The notes beneath the pieces were generated by a model. That model had not been told where the DNA came from, made no database searches, and was given only the letters and a program-made list of their open reading frames with translations. A DNA stretch of 64,000 nucleotides, from the NCBI GenBank assembly GCA_027486345.1, contig JAIXPH010000003.1, forward strand, positions 1 through 64,000, in the 5' to 3' direction. Positions 35,490-45,223 of this stretch are shown here, one piece after another. The translations under genes and the position numbers were made by a program. Each line of letters starts with the position of its first letter. Within the stretch, counting starts at the first letter, position 1. Origin of the DNA: Paracoccaceae bacterium. Lineage in GTDB: Bacteria; Pseudomonadota; Alphaproteobacteria; Rhodobacterales; Rhodobacteraceae.

Positions 35490-38330
35490 TCATTCTGCCG
35501 CTTGGGCGTAGCTTTCCACCGGCGGGCAGATGCAGATCAGGTTGCGGTCGCCGTGGACGTTATCAACCCGGCCCACCGGGGGCCAATACTTGTCCACCCG
35601 GAAGGCCCCCGGCGGGAAGCAGCCCTGCTCGCGCGGATACTTCCGCGTCCAGTCGGCGACCAGATCCTCCACCGTGTGCGGCGCGTGGCGCATCGGGCTG
35701 TCCTCGGCACTGATCTCGCCATTTTCCACCGCGCGGATTTCTGCGCGGATCGCCATCAGGGCGGTGATGAAGCGGTCAATCTCGGCCTTGGTCTCCGACT
35801 CGGTCGGCTCCACCATCAATGTGCCCGCCACGGGCCAGCTCATCGTCGGTGCGTGGAAACCGTTGTCGATCAGGCGCTTGGCGATGTCATCCACGGTCAC
35901 GCCCACCTCGGCAAAGGGCCGGGTGTCGAGGATGCACTCATGCGCCACCCGCCCCTTGTTGCCCATGAACAGGATCGGATAGGCCCCCGCCAGCCGCGCC
36001 GCGATGTAATTGGCGTTCAGGATCGCCACCCGCGTCGCCTGCGTCAGCCCCGCGCCCCCCATCATCAGGCAATAGGCCCAAGAGATCAGCAGGATCGAGG
36101 CTGACCCATAAGGTGCGGCCGATACCGGACCCTCGCCCTTGGCAGACTCCGGATGCCCCGGCAGATAGGGCGCGAGATGCGCCTTGACGCCAATCGGCCC
36201 CATGCCCGGCCCGCCGCCGCCATGCGGAATGGCGAATGTCTTGTGCAGGTTCAGGTGGGATACATCGCTGCCAATCTCACCCGGCTTCACCAGACCCACC
36301 AGCGCGTTCATGTTCGCGCCATCAAGGTAAACCTGCCCGCCATGGTCATGCGTGATCTTGCAGATTTCCCGCACCGTCTCTTCGAACACGCCATGGGTGG
36401 ACGGATAGGTGATCATGCAGGCGGCTAGTTTATCCCCCGCCTGCGCCGCCTTTTCGCGGAAATCATCGAGATCGACATCGCCATTCGGCGCGGATTTCAC
36501 CACGACAACTTGCATCCCCGCCATCTGGGCTGAGGCCGGGTTGGTGCCATGGGCCGAGACCGGGATCAGGCAGATGGTGCGATGCGCGTCACCCCGTGCG
36601 CGGTGATAGGCCTGAATCGTCAAAAGCCCGGCATATTCCCCCTGCGCGCCAGAGTTCGGCTGCATCGAGAACGCCTCATACCCCGTGATCTCACAGAGCT
36701 TTTCGGTCAGATCCGTGATCGCCTCATGATACCCTTGCGCCTGATCGGCGGGCGCAAAGGGGTGCAGGCTGCCGAACTCCGGCCAGGTGATCGGCATCAT
36801 CTCTGCCGCCGCGTTCAGCTTCATCGTGCAAGACCCCAGCGGGATCATCGCGCGGTCCAGCGCCAAGTCACGATCCGACAGGCGGCGCATGTAGCGCATC
36901 ATCTCGGATTCCGCCCGGTTCATGTGGAACACCGGATGGGTCAGGTAATCGCTTTCCCGCAGCATCGCCTCAGGGAAGCCCAGATGCGCGCGGTGCGGCG
37001 GCACGCCGTCGATGCCAAAGGCGCGCAGCACGCGGACCAACACCTTTTCATCCGTCGTCTCGTCCAGCGAGATCCCGACGCGGTCAGTGCCCACCTTGCG
37101 GAAGTTCAAACCTTCGGCCCGCGCGGCGGCAAGGATACCGGCCTGACCCACGCCCACCTCAACCGTGATCGTATCGAAGAACGCCTTGGGCGAGACCTTT
37201 GCCCCCGCCGCCTTGAGCGCCCGCGACAGGCGGTTGGTCAGGAAATGCACCCGTTCGGCGATGGCGCGCAGGCCCTTTGGCCCGTGGAACACCGCATACA
37301 TCGACGCCATCACCGCCAAGAGCGCCTGCGCAGTGCAGACGTTCGACGTGGCTTTCTCGCGCCGGATATGCTGTTCGCGGGTTTGCAAGGACAGCCGATA
37401 GGCCTTGTTCCCGCGCGAGTCGATGGACACGCCCACGATGCGCCCCGGCATCGACCGCTTGTAATCGTCCTTGCAGGACATGAAGGCCGCATGTGGCCCG
37501 CCATAGCCCATCGGCACGCCAAAGCGCTGGCTGGACCCGATGGCGATATCCGCCCCCATCGCGCCGGGTTCTTTCAGCATGGTCAGCGCAAGCAGGTCCG
37601 TCGCAACCACGGCCACCGCCTTTGAAGCATGTAACGCAGCAATCTGGTCGGTGAAGTCGGTCACATGGCCGTAAGTGCCGGGATACTGGAAGATCGCGCC
37701 AAAGACCTTCTCCGCCTTCAAGCTGGCCGGATCGTCCACGATCACCTCAATCCCCAACGGGATCGCGCGGGTCTGGATCACCGCGATGGTCTGCGGATGA
37801 CAGCCATGATCGACAAAAAACGCCTTCGCCTTCGATTTCGCCACCCGTTCGGCCATCGTCATCGCCTCGGCCGCCGCCGTCGCCTCATCCAACAGAGAGG
37901 CATTGGCTACTGGCAGACCCGTCAGATCGGCCACCATCGTCTGATAGTTCAGCAAAGCCTCAAGCCGGCCTTGCGCGATTTCGGGCTGATAGGGGGTATA
38001 GGCCGTATACCACGCCGGATTTTCCAGAATGTTGCGCTGGATCGCCGGGGGCGTGACCGTGCCGTGATAGCCCTGCCCGATCAGGCTGGTCATCACCCGG
38101 TTCTTCGCCGCCACCGCCCGCATCCGCGCCAGAAGGTCATGTTCCGACAGCGGCGCCCAGCTCAGCGGTTGCGACTGCCGGATCGAGGCGGGCACGGTCT
38201 GGTCGATCAAATCGTCCAGCGTCTGCACGCCGACAGCGGCCAGCATCTCGGCCATTTCCGCCGGAGAGGGGCCGATATGGCGGCGGTTGGCAAAGTCATA
38301 GGGGTTGTAGTCCACGGGGGTAAAGGTCAT
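35490..38330 (-). CDS. gcvP: Glycine dehydrogenase (aminomethyl-transferring), P protein
   Basis: The decarboxylating P protein of the glycine cleavage system, 946 residues. It takes CO2 from glycine using PLP and passes the aminomethyl group to GcvH. The PLP lysine lies in [18 protein letters not shown] near 700; the glycine-rich stretch, [14 protein letters not shown] and [16 protein letters not shown] are also visible. ATG at 38330 gives the family start ([16 protein letters not shown]). It is the last gene of gcvT-gcvH-gcvP, after a 137-base gap with a hairpin. Confidence 0.97.
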   Translation of the reverse strand: MTFTPVDYNPYDFANRRHIGPSPAEMAEMLAAVGVQTLDDLIDQTVPASIRQSQPLSWAPLSEHDLLARMRAVAAKNRVMTSLIGQGYHGTVTPPAIQRNILENPAWYTAYTPYQPEIAQGRLEALLNYQTMVADLTGLPVANASLLDEATAAAEAMTMAERVAKSKAKAFFVDHGCHPQTIAVIQTRAIPLGIEVIVDDPASLKAEKVFGAIFQYPGTYGHVTDFTDQIAALHASKAVAVVATDLLALTMLKEPGAMGADIAIGSSQRFGVPMGYGGPHAAFMSCKDDYKRSMPGRIVGVSIDSRGNKAYRLSLQTREQHIRREKATSNVCTAQALLAVMASMYAVFHGPKGLRAIAERVHFLTNRLSRALKAAGAKVSPKAFFDTITVEVGVGQAGILAAARAEGLNFRKVGTDRVGISLDETTDEKVLVRVLRAFGIDGVPPHRAHLGFPEAMLRESDYLTHPVFHMNRAESEMMRYMRRLSDRDLALDRAMIPLGSCTMKLNAAAEMMPITWPEFGSLHPFAPADQAQGYHEAITDLTEKLCEITGYEAFSMQPNSGAQGEYAGLLTIQAYHRARGDAHRTICLIPVSAHGTNPASAQMAGMQVVVVKSAPNGDVDLDDFREKAAQAGDKLAACMITYPSTHGVFEETVREICKITHDHGGQVYLDGANMNALVGLVKPGEIGSDVSHLNLHKTFAIPHGGGGPGMGPIGVKAHLAPYLPGHPESAKGEGPVSAAPYGSASILLISWAYCLMMGGAGLTQATRVAILNANYIAARLAGAYPILFMGNKGRVAHECILDTRPFAEVGVTVDDIAKRLIDNGFHAPTMSWPVAGTLMVEPTESETKAEIDRFITALMAIRAEIRAVENGEISAEDSPMRHAPHTVEDLVADWTRKYPREQGCFPPGAFRVDKYWPPVGRVDNVHGDRNLICICPPVESYAQAAE

Positions 38331-38424
38331 CTGCCGCGTCCCTTTGGGATGTGAGTCTGCTGTCGGGCGCACCCCATGCGCGCCCGTCAAAATCCTTCGA
38401 AGGCCAAAACTTGACGAAGGAGGT

Positions 38425-38448
38425 GCAAATTTCTTCAAAAAAATTTGC
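38425..38448. other. Intercistronic hairpin between gcvH and gcvP
   Basis: GCAAATTT (38425-38432) pairs with AAATTTGC (38441-38448). Sited 20 bases after the gcvH stop, it may stop part of transcription or protect the gcvTH message. Confidence 0.6.
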
Positions 38449-38467
38449 CCTTCGCCCGACCGTCGGC

Positions 38468-38827
38468 TCAGCCGATCAGGTCGTTGTATTCATCCTCGTC
38501 CATCAGATCGTCGAGCACCGACAGATCATCCAGCTTCATCTTGAAGAACCACGCGGCCCCGGTCGGGTCTTCGTTCACCAGACCCGGTTGATCGACCAGC
38601 TTCTGGTTCACTGCCACGATCTCGCCATCCACGGGGGCCAAGATATCCGACGCCGCCTTGACGCTTTCGATCACCACGACCTCATCGCCCTCGGCCACCA
38701 CAGTTTCGGGTTCCGGCAATTCGACAAAGACCACATCGCCCAATTGGGTGGCCGCATGTTCGGTGATGCCCACCACGACAAGGTCGCCCTCGACGCGCAG
38801 CCATTCATGTTCCTTGGTGTATTTCAT
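38468..38827 (-). CDS. gcvH: Glycine cleavage system H protein
   Basis: The lipoyl carrier of the glycine cleavage system (119 residues). The lipoyl lysine lies in [19 protein letters not shown] near residue 63. The N-terminus [20 protein letters not shown] and the acidic C-terminus [19 protein letters not shown] are typical. It is followed 137 bases later by gcvP and preceded by gcvT with a 10-base gap. Confidence 0.97.
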   Translation of the reverse strand: MKYTKEHEWLRVEGDLVVVGITEHAATQLGDVVFVELPEPETVVAEGDEVVVIESVKAASDILAPVDGEIVAVNQKLVDQPGLVNEDPTGAAWFFKMKLDDLSVLDDLMDEDEYNDLIG

Positions 38828-38837
38828 CAGAGGTGCC

Positions 38838-39956
38838 TCAGCGCTTGTAAGTGGTGGTGACAAAAGGAAGGGCGGCCACGGTGACGGGCAGCCGCTTGCC
38901 GCGCACCTCGCCCTCCAGCCGCGTTCCGGGGGTGGAAAGGGTGGTGGGCACATAGCCCATCGCCACGGGCGCTTCGACCGAGGGGCCAAAGCCGCCGGAG
39001 GTGACGGTTCCCGCAGCATCCTCGCCCGCGAACAGCGCCGTGCCCTCACGCATCGGGGCGCGACCCTCCGGGCGCAGACCGACGCGCAGGCGTGACGGAC
39101 CTTCGGCCAATTCGCGCAGGATGCGCGCCGCACCGGGGAAGCCGCCTTCGCGCGCGCCCCCCGTGCGACGGACCTTCTGGATCGCCCAAGTCAAACCCGC
39201 CTCGACCGGAGTGGTGGTGGTATCGATATCATGGCCGTAAAGGCACAGGCCCGCCTCCAGCCGCAGCGAATCCCGCGCGCCAAGGCCGATGGGCATCACG
39301 CCATCCTGCGCCAGCAGCGTTTGCGCGAAGGCCAGCGCCTGACCATCCGCGACCGACAGTTCGAACCCGTCCTCGCCCGTGTAGCCAGAGCGCGAGACCC
39401 AGACCTCCGCCCCCTGCCACGGCAGGATCGCCACATCCATGAACCGCATCGCAGCGACACCCGGCAGCAGCGCGCCCAAGGCGGCTTCTGCCCCCGGCCC
39501 TTGCAGCGCGAACAGCGCGCGGTCGGTGACAGGGATCACGTCGGCCACCGCCGACAGATGCGCCTGCATATGGGCGATGTCGGCGGCCTTGCAGGCGGCA
39601 TTGACCACGACGAACAGATGGTCACCCCGATTGGCGAACATCAGGTCATCCAGAATGCCGCCCTCGTCGTTGGTGAACAGCCCATAGCGCTGCCGCCCCT
39701 GCGCCAGCCCCGCCACATCGACGGGCATCAGCGCCTCAAACCCCGCACACAGACGGGCCATGTCGGTTTTCGGGCGCAGGATCACCTGTCCCATATGGCT
39801 GACATCAAAGAAACCGGCGGCAGAGCGGGTGTGAAGATGCTCCTTCATCACCCCGGCCGGATACTGCACGGGCATTTCATACCCGGCAAAGGGGACCATC
39901 TTGCCCCCCAGATGGACATGCAGATCATGCAGTCCCAAACGCAAAAGATCGGACAA
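38838..39956 (-). CDS. gcvT: Aminomethyltransferase, glycine cleavage T protein
   Basis: GcvT transfers the methylene group from GcvH to tetrahydrofolate, releasing ammonia. Visible motifs: LGGKMVPFAGYEMPVQYPAG, SAAGFFDVSHMGQ, GLGARDSLRLEAGLCLYGHD and a C-terminal LEGEVRGKRLPVTVA. The start is set at the TTG at 39956: GGGAGAGG sits just upstream and the product begins SDLLRLGLHDLHVHLGGKMV, the family start. An ATG at 39998 would add a non-homologous basic extension. The gene follows the glycine riboswitch. Confidence 0.95.
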   Translation of the reverse strand: MSDLLRLGLHDLHVHLGGKMVPFAGYEMPVQYPAGVMKEHLHTRSAAGFFDVSHMGQVILRPKTDMARLCAGFEALMPVDVAGLAQGRQRYGLFTNDEGGILDDLMFANRGDHLFVVVNAACKAADIAHMQAHLSAVADVIPVTDRALFALQGPGAEAALGALLPGVAAMRFMDVAILPWQGAEVWVSRSGYTGEDGFELSVADGQALAFAQTLLAQDGVMPIGLGARDSLRLEAGLCLYGHDIDTTTTPVEAGLTWAIQKVRRTGGAREGGFPGAARILRELAEGPSRLRVGLRPEGRAPMREGTALFAGEDAAGTVTSGGFGPSVEAPVAMGYVPTTLSTPGTRLEGEVRGKRLPVTVAALPFVTTTYKR

Positions 39957-40028
39957 GGTCCTCTCCCACTTCCGCGCCGGTATGCGAATATCCGGCATCG
40001 AGCAGACAGGCCGATCCCTGTCCCGCGA

Positions 40029-40222
40029 TGCCCCCTCTGTCCTTGCCCCGCCTTGCGGCCTTGGGGCGCCTGAGATCGTTATCCCTTCGGCGGGTGCGAA
40101 CACCACTCTCCAGAGTCTATCGTCAGAAACGGTCCCTTGCGCCTGAGAGTTTACCGGGGCGGTTGCTCCTTCGGCACCGGATCACGGGTCACCCCATGGG
40201 CCGGATTCTCCCGAACCTGACA
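40029..40222 (-). ncRNA. Tandem glycine riboswitch upstream of gcvT
   Basis: Two glycine aptamers in a row on the minus strand. Aptamer 1 (about 40222-40120) starts TTCGGGAGAATCCGG, then GTGCCGAAGGAGCAACC and ACTCTCAGGCGCAAGGGACC. Aptamer 2 (about 40118-40029) starts ACTCTGGAGAG, then CGCCGAAGGGATAAC, ATCTCAGGCGCC and GGACAGAGGGGG. The GGAGA, GCCGAAGG and CTCAGGC blocks are the hallmark conserved elements. The switch turns on gcvT-gcvH-gcvP when glycine is plentiful. No clear terminator/anti-terminator pair was traced. Confidence 0.93.
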
Positions 40223-40313
40223 TGGCTTGGGTATCCCGTCGGATACCGTTCTGGCAAGAGCAAAAAGCGGATACGACGAAGCGCGGCGCAAAACCGACAT
40301 CAGGCGCCACCAA

Positions 40314-40333
40314 AAGCGGCATCACGCCGCTTT
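40314..40333 (-). terminator. Terminator at MATE gene stop
   Basis: On the minus strand AGCGGC-GTGAT-GCCGCT spans the MATE stop codon and is followed by TTT. Confidence 0.7.
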
Positions 40334-41665
40334 GCGCGCCGCCACCCGATCCATCACCCGCAGCGCCAGCCAGACCGCCAGCAGACCGAACAGGATGCCG
40401 CCCACGGCCTGCCCGATCAGCACGCCCGCAGCCCCCCAACCCGCCGCCAGCCACAGCGCAAAGGGCACGGTGCCCAGCGTATGGCGGCCCCAGTTGACCA
40501 TGGTCGATTGCATCGCCGCGCCCAGATTGTTGCAGGCCGCATTGGCGACAAAGATCATGGCGTTGAAGAAGAACAACAGGCTGAGGGGGCCGCAGAACAG
40601 ATAGACCAACTCGCGCGTCAGCCCTTCGGCATGGAAGATGTCGGCAATCCAGCCCCGCCCGATGAAGAGGAGCGCCGACATGGCCACGATCACCAGCCCG
40701 GCAAACAGGATCGAATCCCAGAACGCCCGGCGCACCCGGTCCATCCGGCCCGCGCCAAGGTTCTGGCCGATGATCGGACCCACGGCGCCCGACAGCGCAA
40801 AGATGATGCCAAAGGCCACCGGCGTCAGACGCCCGGCAATCGCCATGCCCGCCACCGCCTGTTCGCCATATCCGGCCACCATCCGCGTGATGACCGCCTG
40901 CCCCACCGGGGTGGCAAGCTGGGTCAGGATCGCGGGCCCGGAAATCGCGAACAGCGGCGTGGCGGAGGCGATGACGCTCTGCCTCGTAAACCCGCCAAAG
41001 CCGCCGTAATGCCGCGCCAGCGGCCAGAGCGCCATCACCGCAATCGCCAGACGCGACCCCCACCCGGCAATCCCGGCCCCGGTCAGGCCCCATCCCGCCC
41101 AAAGGATCAGGATGGGGTCAAGGATCGCCAGCACCACCGCGCCCCAGACCGTCACCATCATCGACCGCTTGGCATCACCGTAAGCCCGCAACGCCCCCGC
41201 CCCGATCATGCCGATCATCAGCAGGGGCTGCGACGGGATCATGATCCGCAGGAAATGCAGTGTCTCTTCCGCCGTGCGCCCCGTGGCCCCCAGCAGGTCC
41301 ACGATCCACGGCAAAACCGCCCAGACCACCGCGGCAAAGATCGCCCCGAAGACCGCGCCAAGGATCAACCCCTCGGTCGCCCTCGCCCGCGCAGCTTCAA
41401 GATCACGCTGCCCCACCGCCCGCGCCGTTAGCGCCGAAACACCCACCGACAGGCCGATGCCGAAGGCCGTGGTGAAAAACAGCACCGCCGCCGCATAGCC
41501 GACGGCTGCCGTCTTGGCCTCATCCTGCAACCACGAGATATAAAGCAGGTTGATCAGGTCCACGACGAAGATCGCCATCAACCCGACCGAGGATGTCAGC
41601 GACATCACCGCCACATGCTTGAACAGGTTGCCCTGCACGAATTTCGCCTGTTGCGGTGCGGCCAT
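40322..41665 (-). CDS. MATE-family efflux transporter
   Basis: A 447-residue, 12-span multidrug and toxic compound extrusion protein. The two bundled repeats begin with HVAVMSLTSSVGLMAIFVVDL and ISGPAILTQLATPVGQAVITR; QLATPVGQAVITRMVAGYGEQAV carries the MATE-type glycine/alanine packing. Substrates usually are cations or drugs driven by Na+ or H+; none is specified here. It lies between gltX and the glycine operon. Copy G of the AAATATCC element precedes its start. Confidence 0.93.
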   Translation of the reverse strand: MAAPQQAKFVQGNLFKHVAVMSLTSSVGLMAIFVVDLINLLYISWLQDEAKTAAVGYAAAVLFFTTAFGIGLSVGVSALTARAVGQRDLEAARARATEGLILGAVFGAIFAAVVWAVLPWIVDLLGATGRTAEETLHFLRIMIPSQPLLMIGMIGAGALRAYGDAKRSMMVTVWGAVVLAILDPILILWAGWGLTGAGIAGWGSRLAIAVMALWPLARHYGGFGGFTRQSVIASATPLFAISGPAILTQLATPVGQAVITRMVAGYGEQAVAGMAIAGRLTPVAFGIIFALSGAVGPIIGQNLGAGRMDRVRRAFWDSILFAGLVIVAMSALLFIGRGWIADIFHAEGLTRELVYLFCGPLSLLFFFNAMIFVANAACNNLGAAMQSTMVNWGRHTLGTVPFALWLAAGWGAAGVLIGQAVGGILFGLLAVWLALRVMDRVAARKAA

Positions 41666-41689
41666 CGGACGTCTCCCCGGAAGGCCTTG

Positions 41690-41742
41690 CCTTCCCCTTT
41701 GCTCAAATATCCCACGGGGGTCCGGGGGTGTGAAACCCCCGG
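41690..41742 (+). repeat. AAATATCC intergenic element, copy G
   Basis: AAATATCC at 41705-41712, preceded by TTCCCCTTTGCTC and followed by ACGGGGGTCCGGGGG-TGTGAAA-CCCCCGG. It lies in the gap between gltX and the MATE gene. Confidence 0.7.
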
Positions 41743-41766
41743 CCTATCCGCAAAACCGACGCCGGG

Positions 41767-43095
41767 TCAGCCCGCGCGCACGACCTTCAACAGGGGCATC
41801 ACATCCGCCATTTCCGGCCCGTTGGCCCGACCCGTCAGCGCCTTGCGCAGCGGCATGAACAGCCCCTTGCCCTTGCGCCCTGTCGCGGCCTTCACGGCTT
41901 CGGTCCATTCGCCCCAGGTGGCGGTGGTCCAGGGCTTCGGCGGCAGCAACGCCACGGCCTGCGTGATGAATTCGGCATCTTCCGGGTCCACCAAAGGCTC
42001 CGCCCCGTTCTGGAACAACTCCGACCACTGGGCCAGATCGGCCAGCACGGTGATATTGTCCTTGGCCACGCGCCAGAATGCCTCGGCCTCGGCCTCCGGC
42101 ACGCCCAGTGCCGCGATCTTGTCGGCCACGGCGGGCAGCGGCAGGGATTGCACATGGGCGCGGGTCAGCGGGAACAGGTCCTCGGCGTCGAATTTGGTCG
42201 GCGCAGAGCCGAAAGACCCCACATCGAACCCGTCAATCAAATCCTGCATCGACGAGGCCAGTTCCACGGGCTTCGACGACCCCAGCCGCGCCATCAGCGA
42301 CAACAGCGCCATCGGCTCTACCCCTTGGGCGCGCAGGTCGCGCAGCGACAGCGTGCCCAGACGCTTGGACAGTTCCTCGCCCTTCGCCCCTGTCAGCAGC
42401 GAATGGTGGGCAAAGTTCGGCGGCGTGCCGCCCATCGCCTGCATGATCTGGATTTGCGTGGCGGTGTTGGTCACATGGTCCGCACCGCGTACGATGAAGG
42501 TCACGCCCATGTCGATGTCATCGACCGAGGAGGCGAAGGTATAAAGCACCTGCCCATCCGCGCGGATCAAGACCGGGTCCGACACCGAGGCCGCATCGAT
42601 CGAGATCGGGCCAAGGATGCCATCGGGCCATTCGATGCGGTTCTGGTTCAGCAGGAAGCGCCAATAGCCATCCCGCCCCTCAGCCCGCATAGCGTCCTTT
42701 TCAGACGCGGTCAGATGCAAGGACGCACGGTCATAGACCGGGGGCCGCCCCATGTTCAGCAGCTTCTTGCGCTTCAGGTCCAGCTCGGTCGGCGATTCAA
42801 AGCATTCATAGAACCGCCCCGCCTGTTTCAACTCTTCCGCCGCCGCGCGATAGCGGTCCATCCGCAGCGATTGCTTTTCCACGCGGTCCCAGTGCAGGCC
42901 CAGCCATTCCAGATCGGCCATGATGCCGTCCGCGTATTCCTGCTTGGACCGTTCCTGATCGGTGTCATCCAGACGCAGGATGAAGGTGCCCCCCGCCTTG
43001 CGTGTGATGAGGTAATTCATCAAGGCAGTGCGAAGGTTGCCCACATGGATGAAACCAGTGGGCGACGGCGCGAAACGGGTGGTGACGTTGGACAT
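41767..43095 (-). CDS. gltX: Glutamate-tRNA ligase
   Basis: Class I synthetase of 442 residues that charges tRNA-Glu (and, where GatCAB is used, tRNA-Gln). The HIGH-type signature appears as RFAPSPTGFIHVGNLRTALM with HVGN, and the KMSKS-type loop as GEELSKRLG. The start MSNVTTRFAPSP at 43095 is the family start; the open frame before it is non-coding. Rhodobacterales often carry two gltX genes; only one is here. Confidence 0.96.
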   Translation of the reverse strand: MSNVTTRFAPSPTGFIHVGNLRTALMNYLITRKAGGTFILRLDDTDQERSKQEYADGIMADLEWLGLHWDRVEKQSLRMDRYRAAAEELKQAGRFYECFESPTELDLKRKKLLNMGRPPVYDRASLHLTASEKDAMRAEGRDGYWRFLLNQNRIEWPDGILGPISIDAASVSDPVLIRADGQVLYTFASSVDDIDMGVTFIVRGADHVTNTATQIQIMQAMGGTPPNFAHHSLLTGAKGEELSKRLGTLSLRDLRAQGVEPMALLSLMARLGSSKPVELASSMQDLIDGFDVGSFGSAPTKFDAEDLFPLTRAHVQSLPLPAVADKIAALGVPEAEAEAFWRVAKDNITVLADLAQWSELFQNGAEPLVDPEDAEFITQAVALLPPKPWTTATWGEWTEAVKAATGRKGKGLFMPLRKALTGRANGPEMADVMPLLKVVRAG

Positions 43096-43173
43096 GGCGG
43101 CAGGCTCCGGTGAACCGCTCTTCCCTGTCACAGCGCCCCGCCTTTGTCCAGTTCGCGGGGCCTTATGCGCCCA

Positions 43174-43575
43174 TCACTGCGCCGTGACGGACCAGCGCGC
43201 CGAAATCTCGGCCATGCCGCGCCGGAACAACGCTTCGACCGCTGCCGGATCGGCATCGTCCAGCCGCCGCAAATAAACACAGCCCTTGCCGCGCCGATGC
43301 GGCCCCAGTTGCGCCAGAACCTCGGCCGCGTCGTCCAGCGCGCAATTGGGATAAAGCACGAGGTCCGCCTTGCGCGGCGCAAAGGCGATCACCGCCGCCG
43401 TCCCGCTGTGCCCGCTGTCATAGCGATAGGCGTATCGGCCAAAGCCCAGCATGCCAGACCCCGCCAAGTGGACCGGAAAGCCAGAGATCCGCTCGCCCAT
43501 GGCGATCAGGTGTCGCGCTTCTTCGGCACGGATGGGCGTCATCTGGCCCAGAAAATCGATGACGTCGGTGTTCAC
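43174..43575 (-). CDS. DUF1801 protein, 133 aa
   Basis: A DUF1801 (YdhG-like) fold: DVIDFLGQMTPIRAEEARHLIAM, then FGRYAYRYDSGHSGTAAVIAFAPRKADLVLYP and LAQLGPHRRGKGCVYLRRLDDAD, matching the family's central beta-sheet. The start is a GTG at 43575 with AAGAGG 5 bases upstream; the ORF's earlier ATG at 43599 lies in the leader. The family has no known function but is common in this group. It converges with the next gene by only 53 bases. Confidence 0.8.
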   Translation of the reverse strand: MNTDVIDFLGQMTPIRAEEARHLIAMGERISGFPVHLAGSGMLGFGRYAYRYDSGHSGTAAVIAFAPRKADLVLYPNCALDDAAEVLAQLGPHRRGKGCVYLRRLDDADPAAVEALFRRGMAEISARWSVTAQ

Positions 43576-43628
43576 GCTCACCTCTTGCACATAACACACA
43601 AGGCTTTCACAGGCTTACCCTAGCAGGA

Positions 43629-44093
43629 ATGCCAAGCAACACCTATCATATCGGTATGACAACGCCCGAAAACCACGACCCGAACGCCCCGACGTGGGAT
43701 GCCTTCGTCGCACCCGACCTCTCGTTGATCGAGGAATTGGCGCGCGACGCCATCTCGACCCTGCCGCATCCATGGCGCGAACCGGCAACGGGCCTTGTGC
43801 TGCGCGTGGTGGATTTCGCCCCGGATGAGGTGCTGGAAGAGATGGGTCTGGAAGACCCCTTTGAACTGACCGGCCTTTATGATGGCGTGCCGCTGACGGA
43901 AAAATCCGTTATGGATCAGCCCACTAAACCGGATGCCGTCTGGCTGTTCCGCCGCGCGATCCTTGAAGAATGGATTGAACGCGGAGACATCGGCTTGGGC
44001 GATCTGGTGGCCCATGTCGTCGTCCATGAACTCGCCCATCACTTTGGCTGGAGCGATGAGGACATCGCCTCCATAGACCCTTGGTGGGAATGA
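43629..44093 (+). CDS. Metallopeptidase-family (zincin-like) protein, 154 aa
   Basis: A DUF1025-type zincin-like protein. VAHVVVHELAHHFGWSDEDI holds the HExxH motif near residue 139, with the family's DPFELTGLYDGVPLTEKSVM and RAILEEWIERG upstream. Homologous bacterial proteins form a predicted cytosolic metalloprotease of unknown target. Two starts are possible: 43629 with AGGA very close upstream, or ATG at 43656. Confidence 0.82.
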   Translation: MPSNTYHIGMTTPENHDPNAPTWDAFVAPDLSLIEELARDAISTLPHPWREPATGLVLRVVDFAPDEVLEEMGLEDPFELTGLYDGVPLTEKSVMDQPTKPDAVWLFRRAILEEWIERGDIGLGDLVAHVVVHELAHHFGWSDEDIASIDPWWE

Positions 44094-44182
44094 CGGTCAC
44101 GCCCCTGTGACCCAGCGTGACTGGCATGACGGGGTGGCCACCCTATCCTTTGGGATATGACACCCCAACCAAGGACACGACC

Positions 44183-45112
44183 ATGACCCTGTCACGCCGT
44201 CACGCCCTTTTGGCTGCTGCTGCCCTCCCCTTTGCCGCCCCTGCCCTGCTGCGCGCCCGCCCGGCACTGGCAGAGGCCCCTCCGATGGCCGGACCGGGCT
44301 TTGCGCCCTATCACCGCATGAAACTCGGCGGGTTCGAAGTGACGACCCTGCTTGCAGGCAGCCGCGCGGGTGACAAGCCGCAGGAAACCTTTGGTCTGAA
44401 CGCCACGCCCGAAGACTTCGCGGCCCTGTCGGCGGCGAACTTCATCCCTGCCGACAAAAGCTTCAACTTCTTCACGCCGGTCGTGGTGAACACCGGGGCC
44501 GAACTTGTGCTCTTCGACACCGGCTTGGCGCCCGAAGGCACGCTTGCCGCGCTGCAAGCCGCCGGGATGACGGCGGATCAGGTCAGCATCGTGGTCCTGA
44601 CGCATATGCACGGTGACCACATCGGCGGCCTGTCTGGAGAAGATGGCACCCCCACCTTTGCCAATGCCCGCTATGTCACCGGCGCGACTGAGCACAACAA
44701 CTGGTCCAAGGCCGCCAACGAAGGCTTTGACGCTAAGGTCAAGCCGCTGAATGACAAATTCACCTTCCTCGACAATGGCGGCGCTGTTTTGCCGGGGATC
44801 ACCGCCATGGCGGCCCCGGGCCACACGCCGGGGCATTTCACCTATCGGCTGGAAAGCGACGGCGCGCAATTGATGCTGCTGGCCGACACCACCAACCATT
44901 ACGTCTGGTCGCTGCAACGCCCCGATTGGGAGGTGCGCTTTGACGCCGACAAGGCGCAGGCGGCGCAAACCCGCAAGACCATCCTTGGCATGCTCGCCGC
45001 CGACCGCATCCCCTTTGCAGGCTACCACATGCCCTTCCCCGGCATCGGCTTTGTCGAGGCGCAAGGCGACGGCTTCCGCTATGTCCCGTCAAGCTATCAA
45101 TTGATGCTCTGA
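44183..45112 (+). CDS. MBL-fold metallo-hydrolase, exported
   Basis: A 309-residue metallo-beta-lactamase-fold protein exported by the Tat pathway, as LSRRHALLAAAALPFAAPAL shows a twin-arginine signal. The active site is LTHMHGDHIGGLSG near 140-150, plus TGATEHNN, APGHTPGHFTYRL and LLADTTNHYVW for other zinc ligands. Substrates of this subgroup (quorum-lactone or related hydrolases) vary. ATG at 44183 puts the Tat motif at the start. A perfect hairpin follows. Confidence 0.88.
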   Translation: MTLSRRHALLAAAALPFAAPALLRARPALAEAPPMAGPGFAPYHRMKLGGFEVTTLLAGSRAGDKPQETFGLNATPEDFAALSAANFIPADKSFNFFTPVVVNTGAELVLFDTGLAPEGTLAALQAAGMTADQVSIVVLTHMHGDHIGGLSGEDGTPTFANARYVTGATEHNNWSKAANEGFDAKVKPLNDKFTFLDNGGAVLPGITAMAAPGHTPGHFTYRLESDGAQLMLLADTTNHYVWSLQRPDWEVRFDADKAQAAQTRKTILGMLAADRIPFAGYHMPFPGIGFVEAQGDGFRYVPSSYQLML

Positions 45113-45125
45113 CCGGAGTGCCGTG

Positions 45126-45149
45126 GGACCGGGGGCGCGCCCCCGGTCC
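45126..45149. terminator. Perfect 24-base inverted repeat after MBL gene
   Basis: GGACCGGGGGCG pairs with CGCCCCCGGTCC with no loop beyond the centre. No T-run. Confidence 0.6.
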
Positions 45150-45223
45150 GCCCAAAGATCGCGCGCCGCTTCCCCACCGTTGCCGTTACCGCTATCATCC
45201 GGTGACAGCGATGGGAGAATGAC

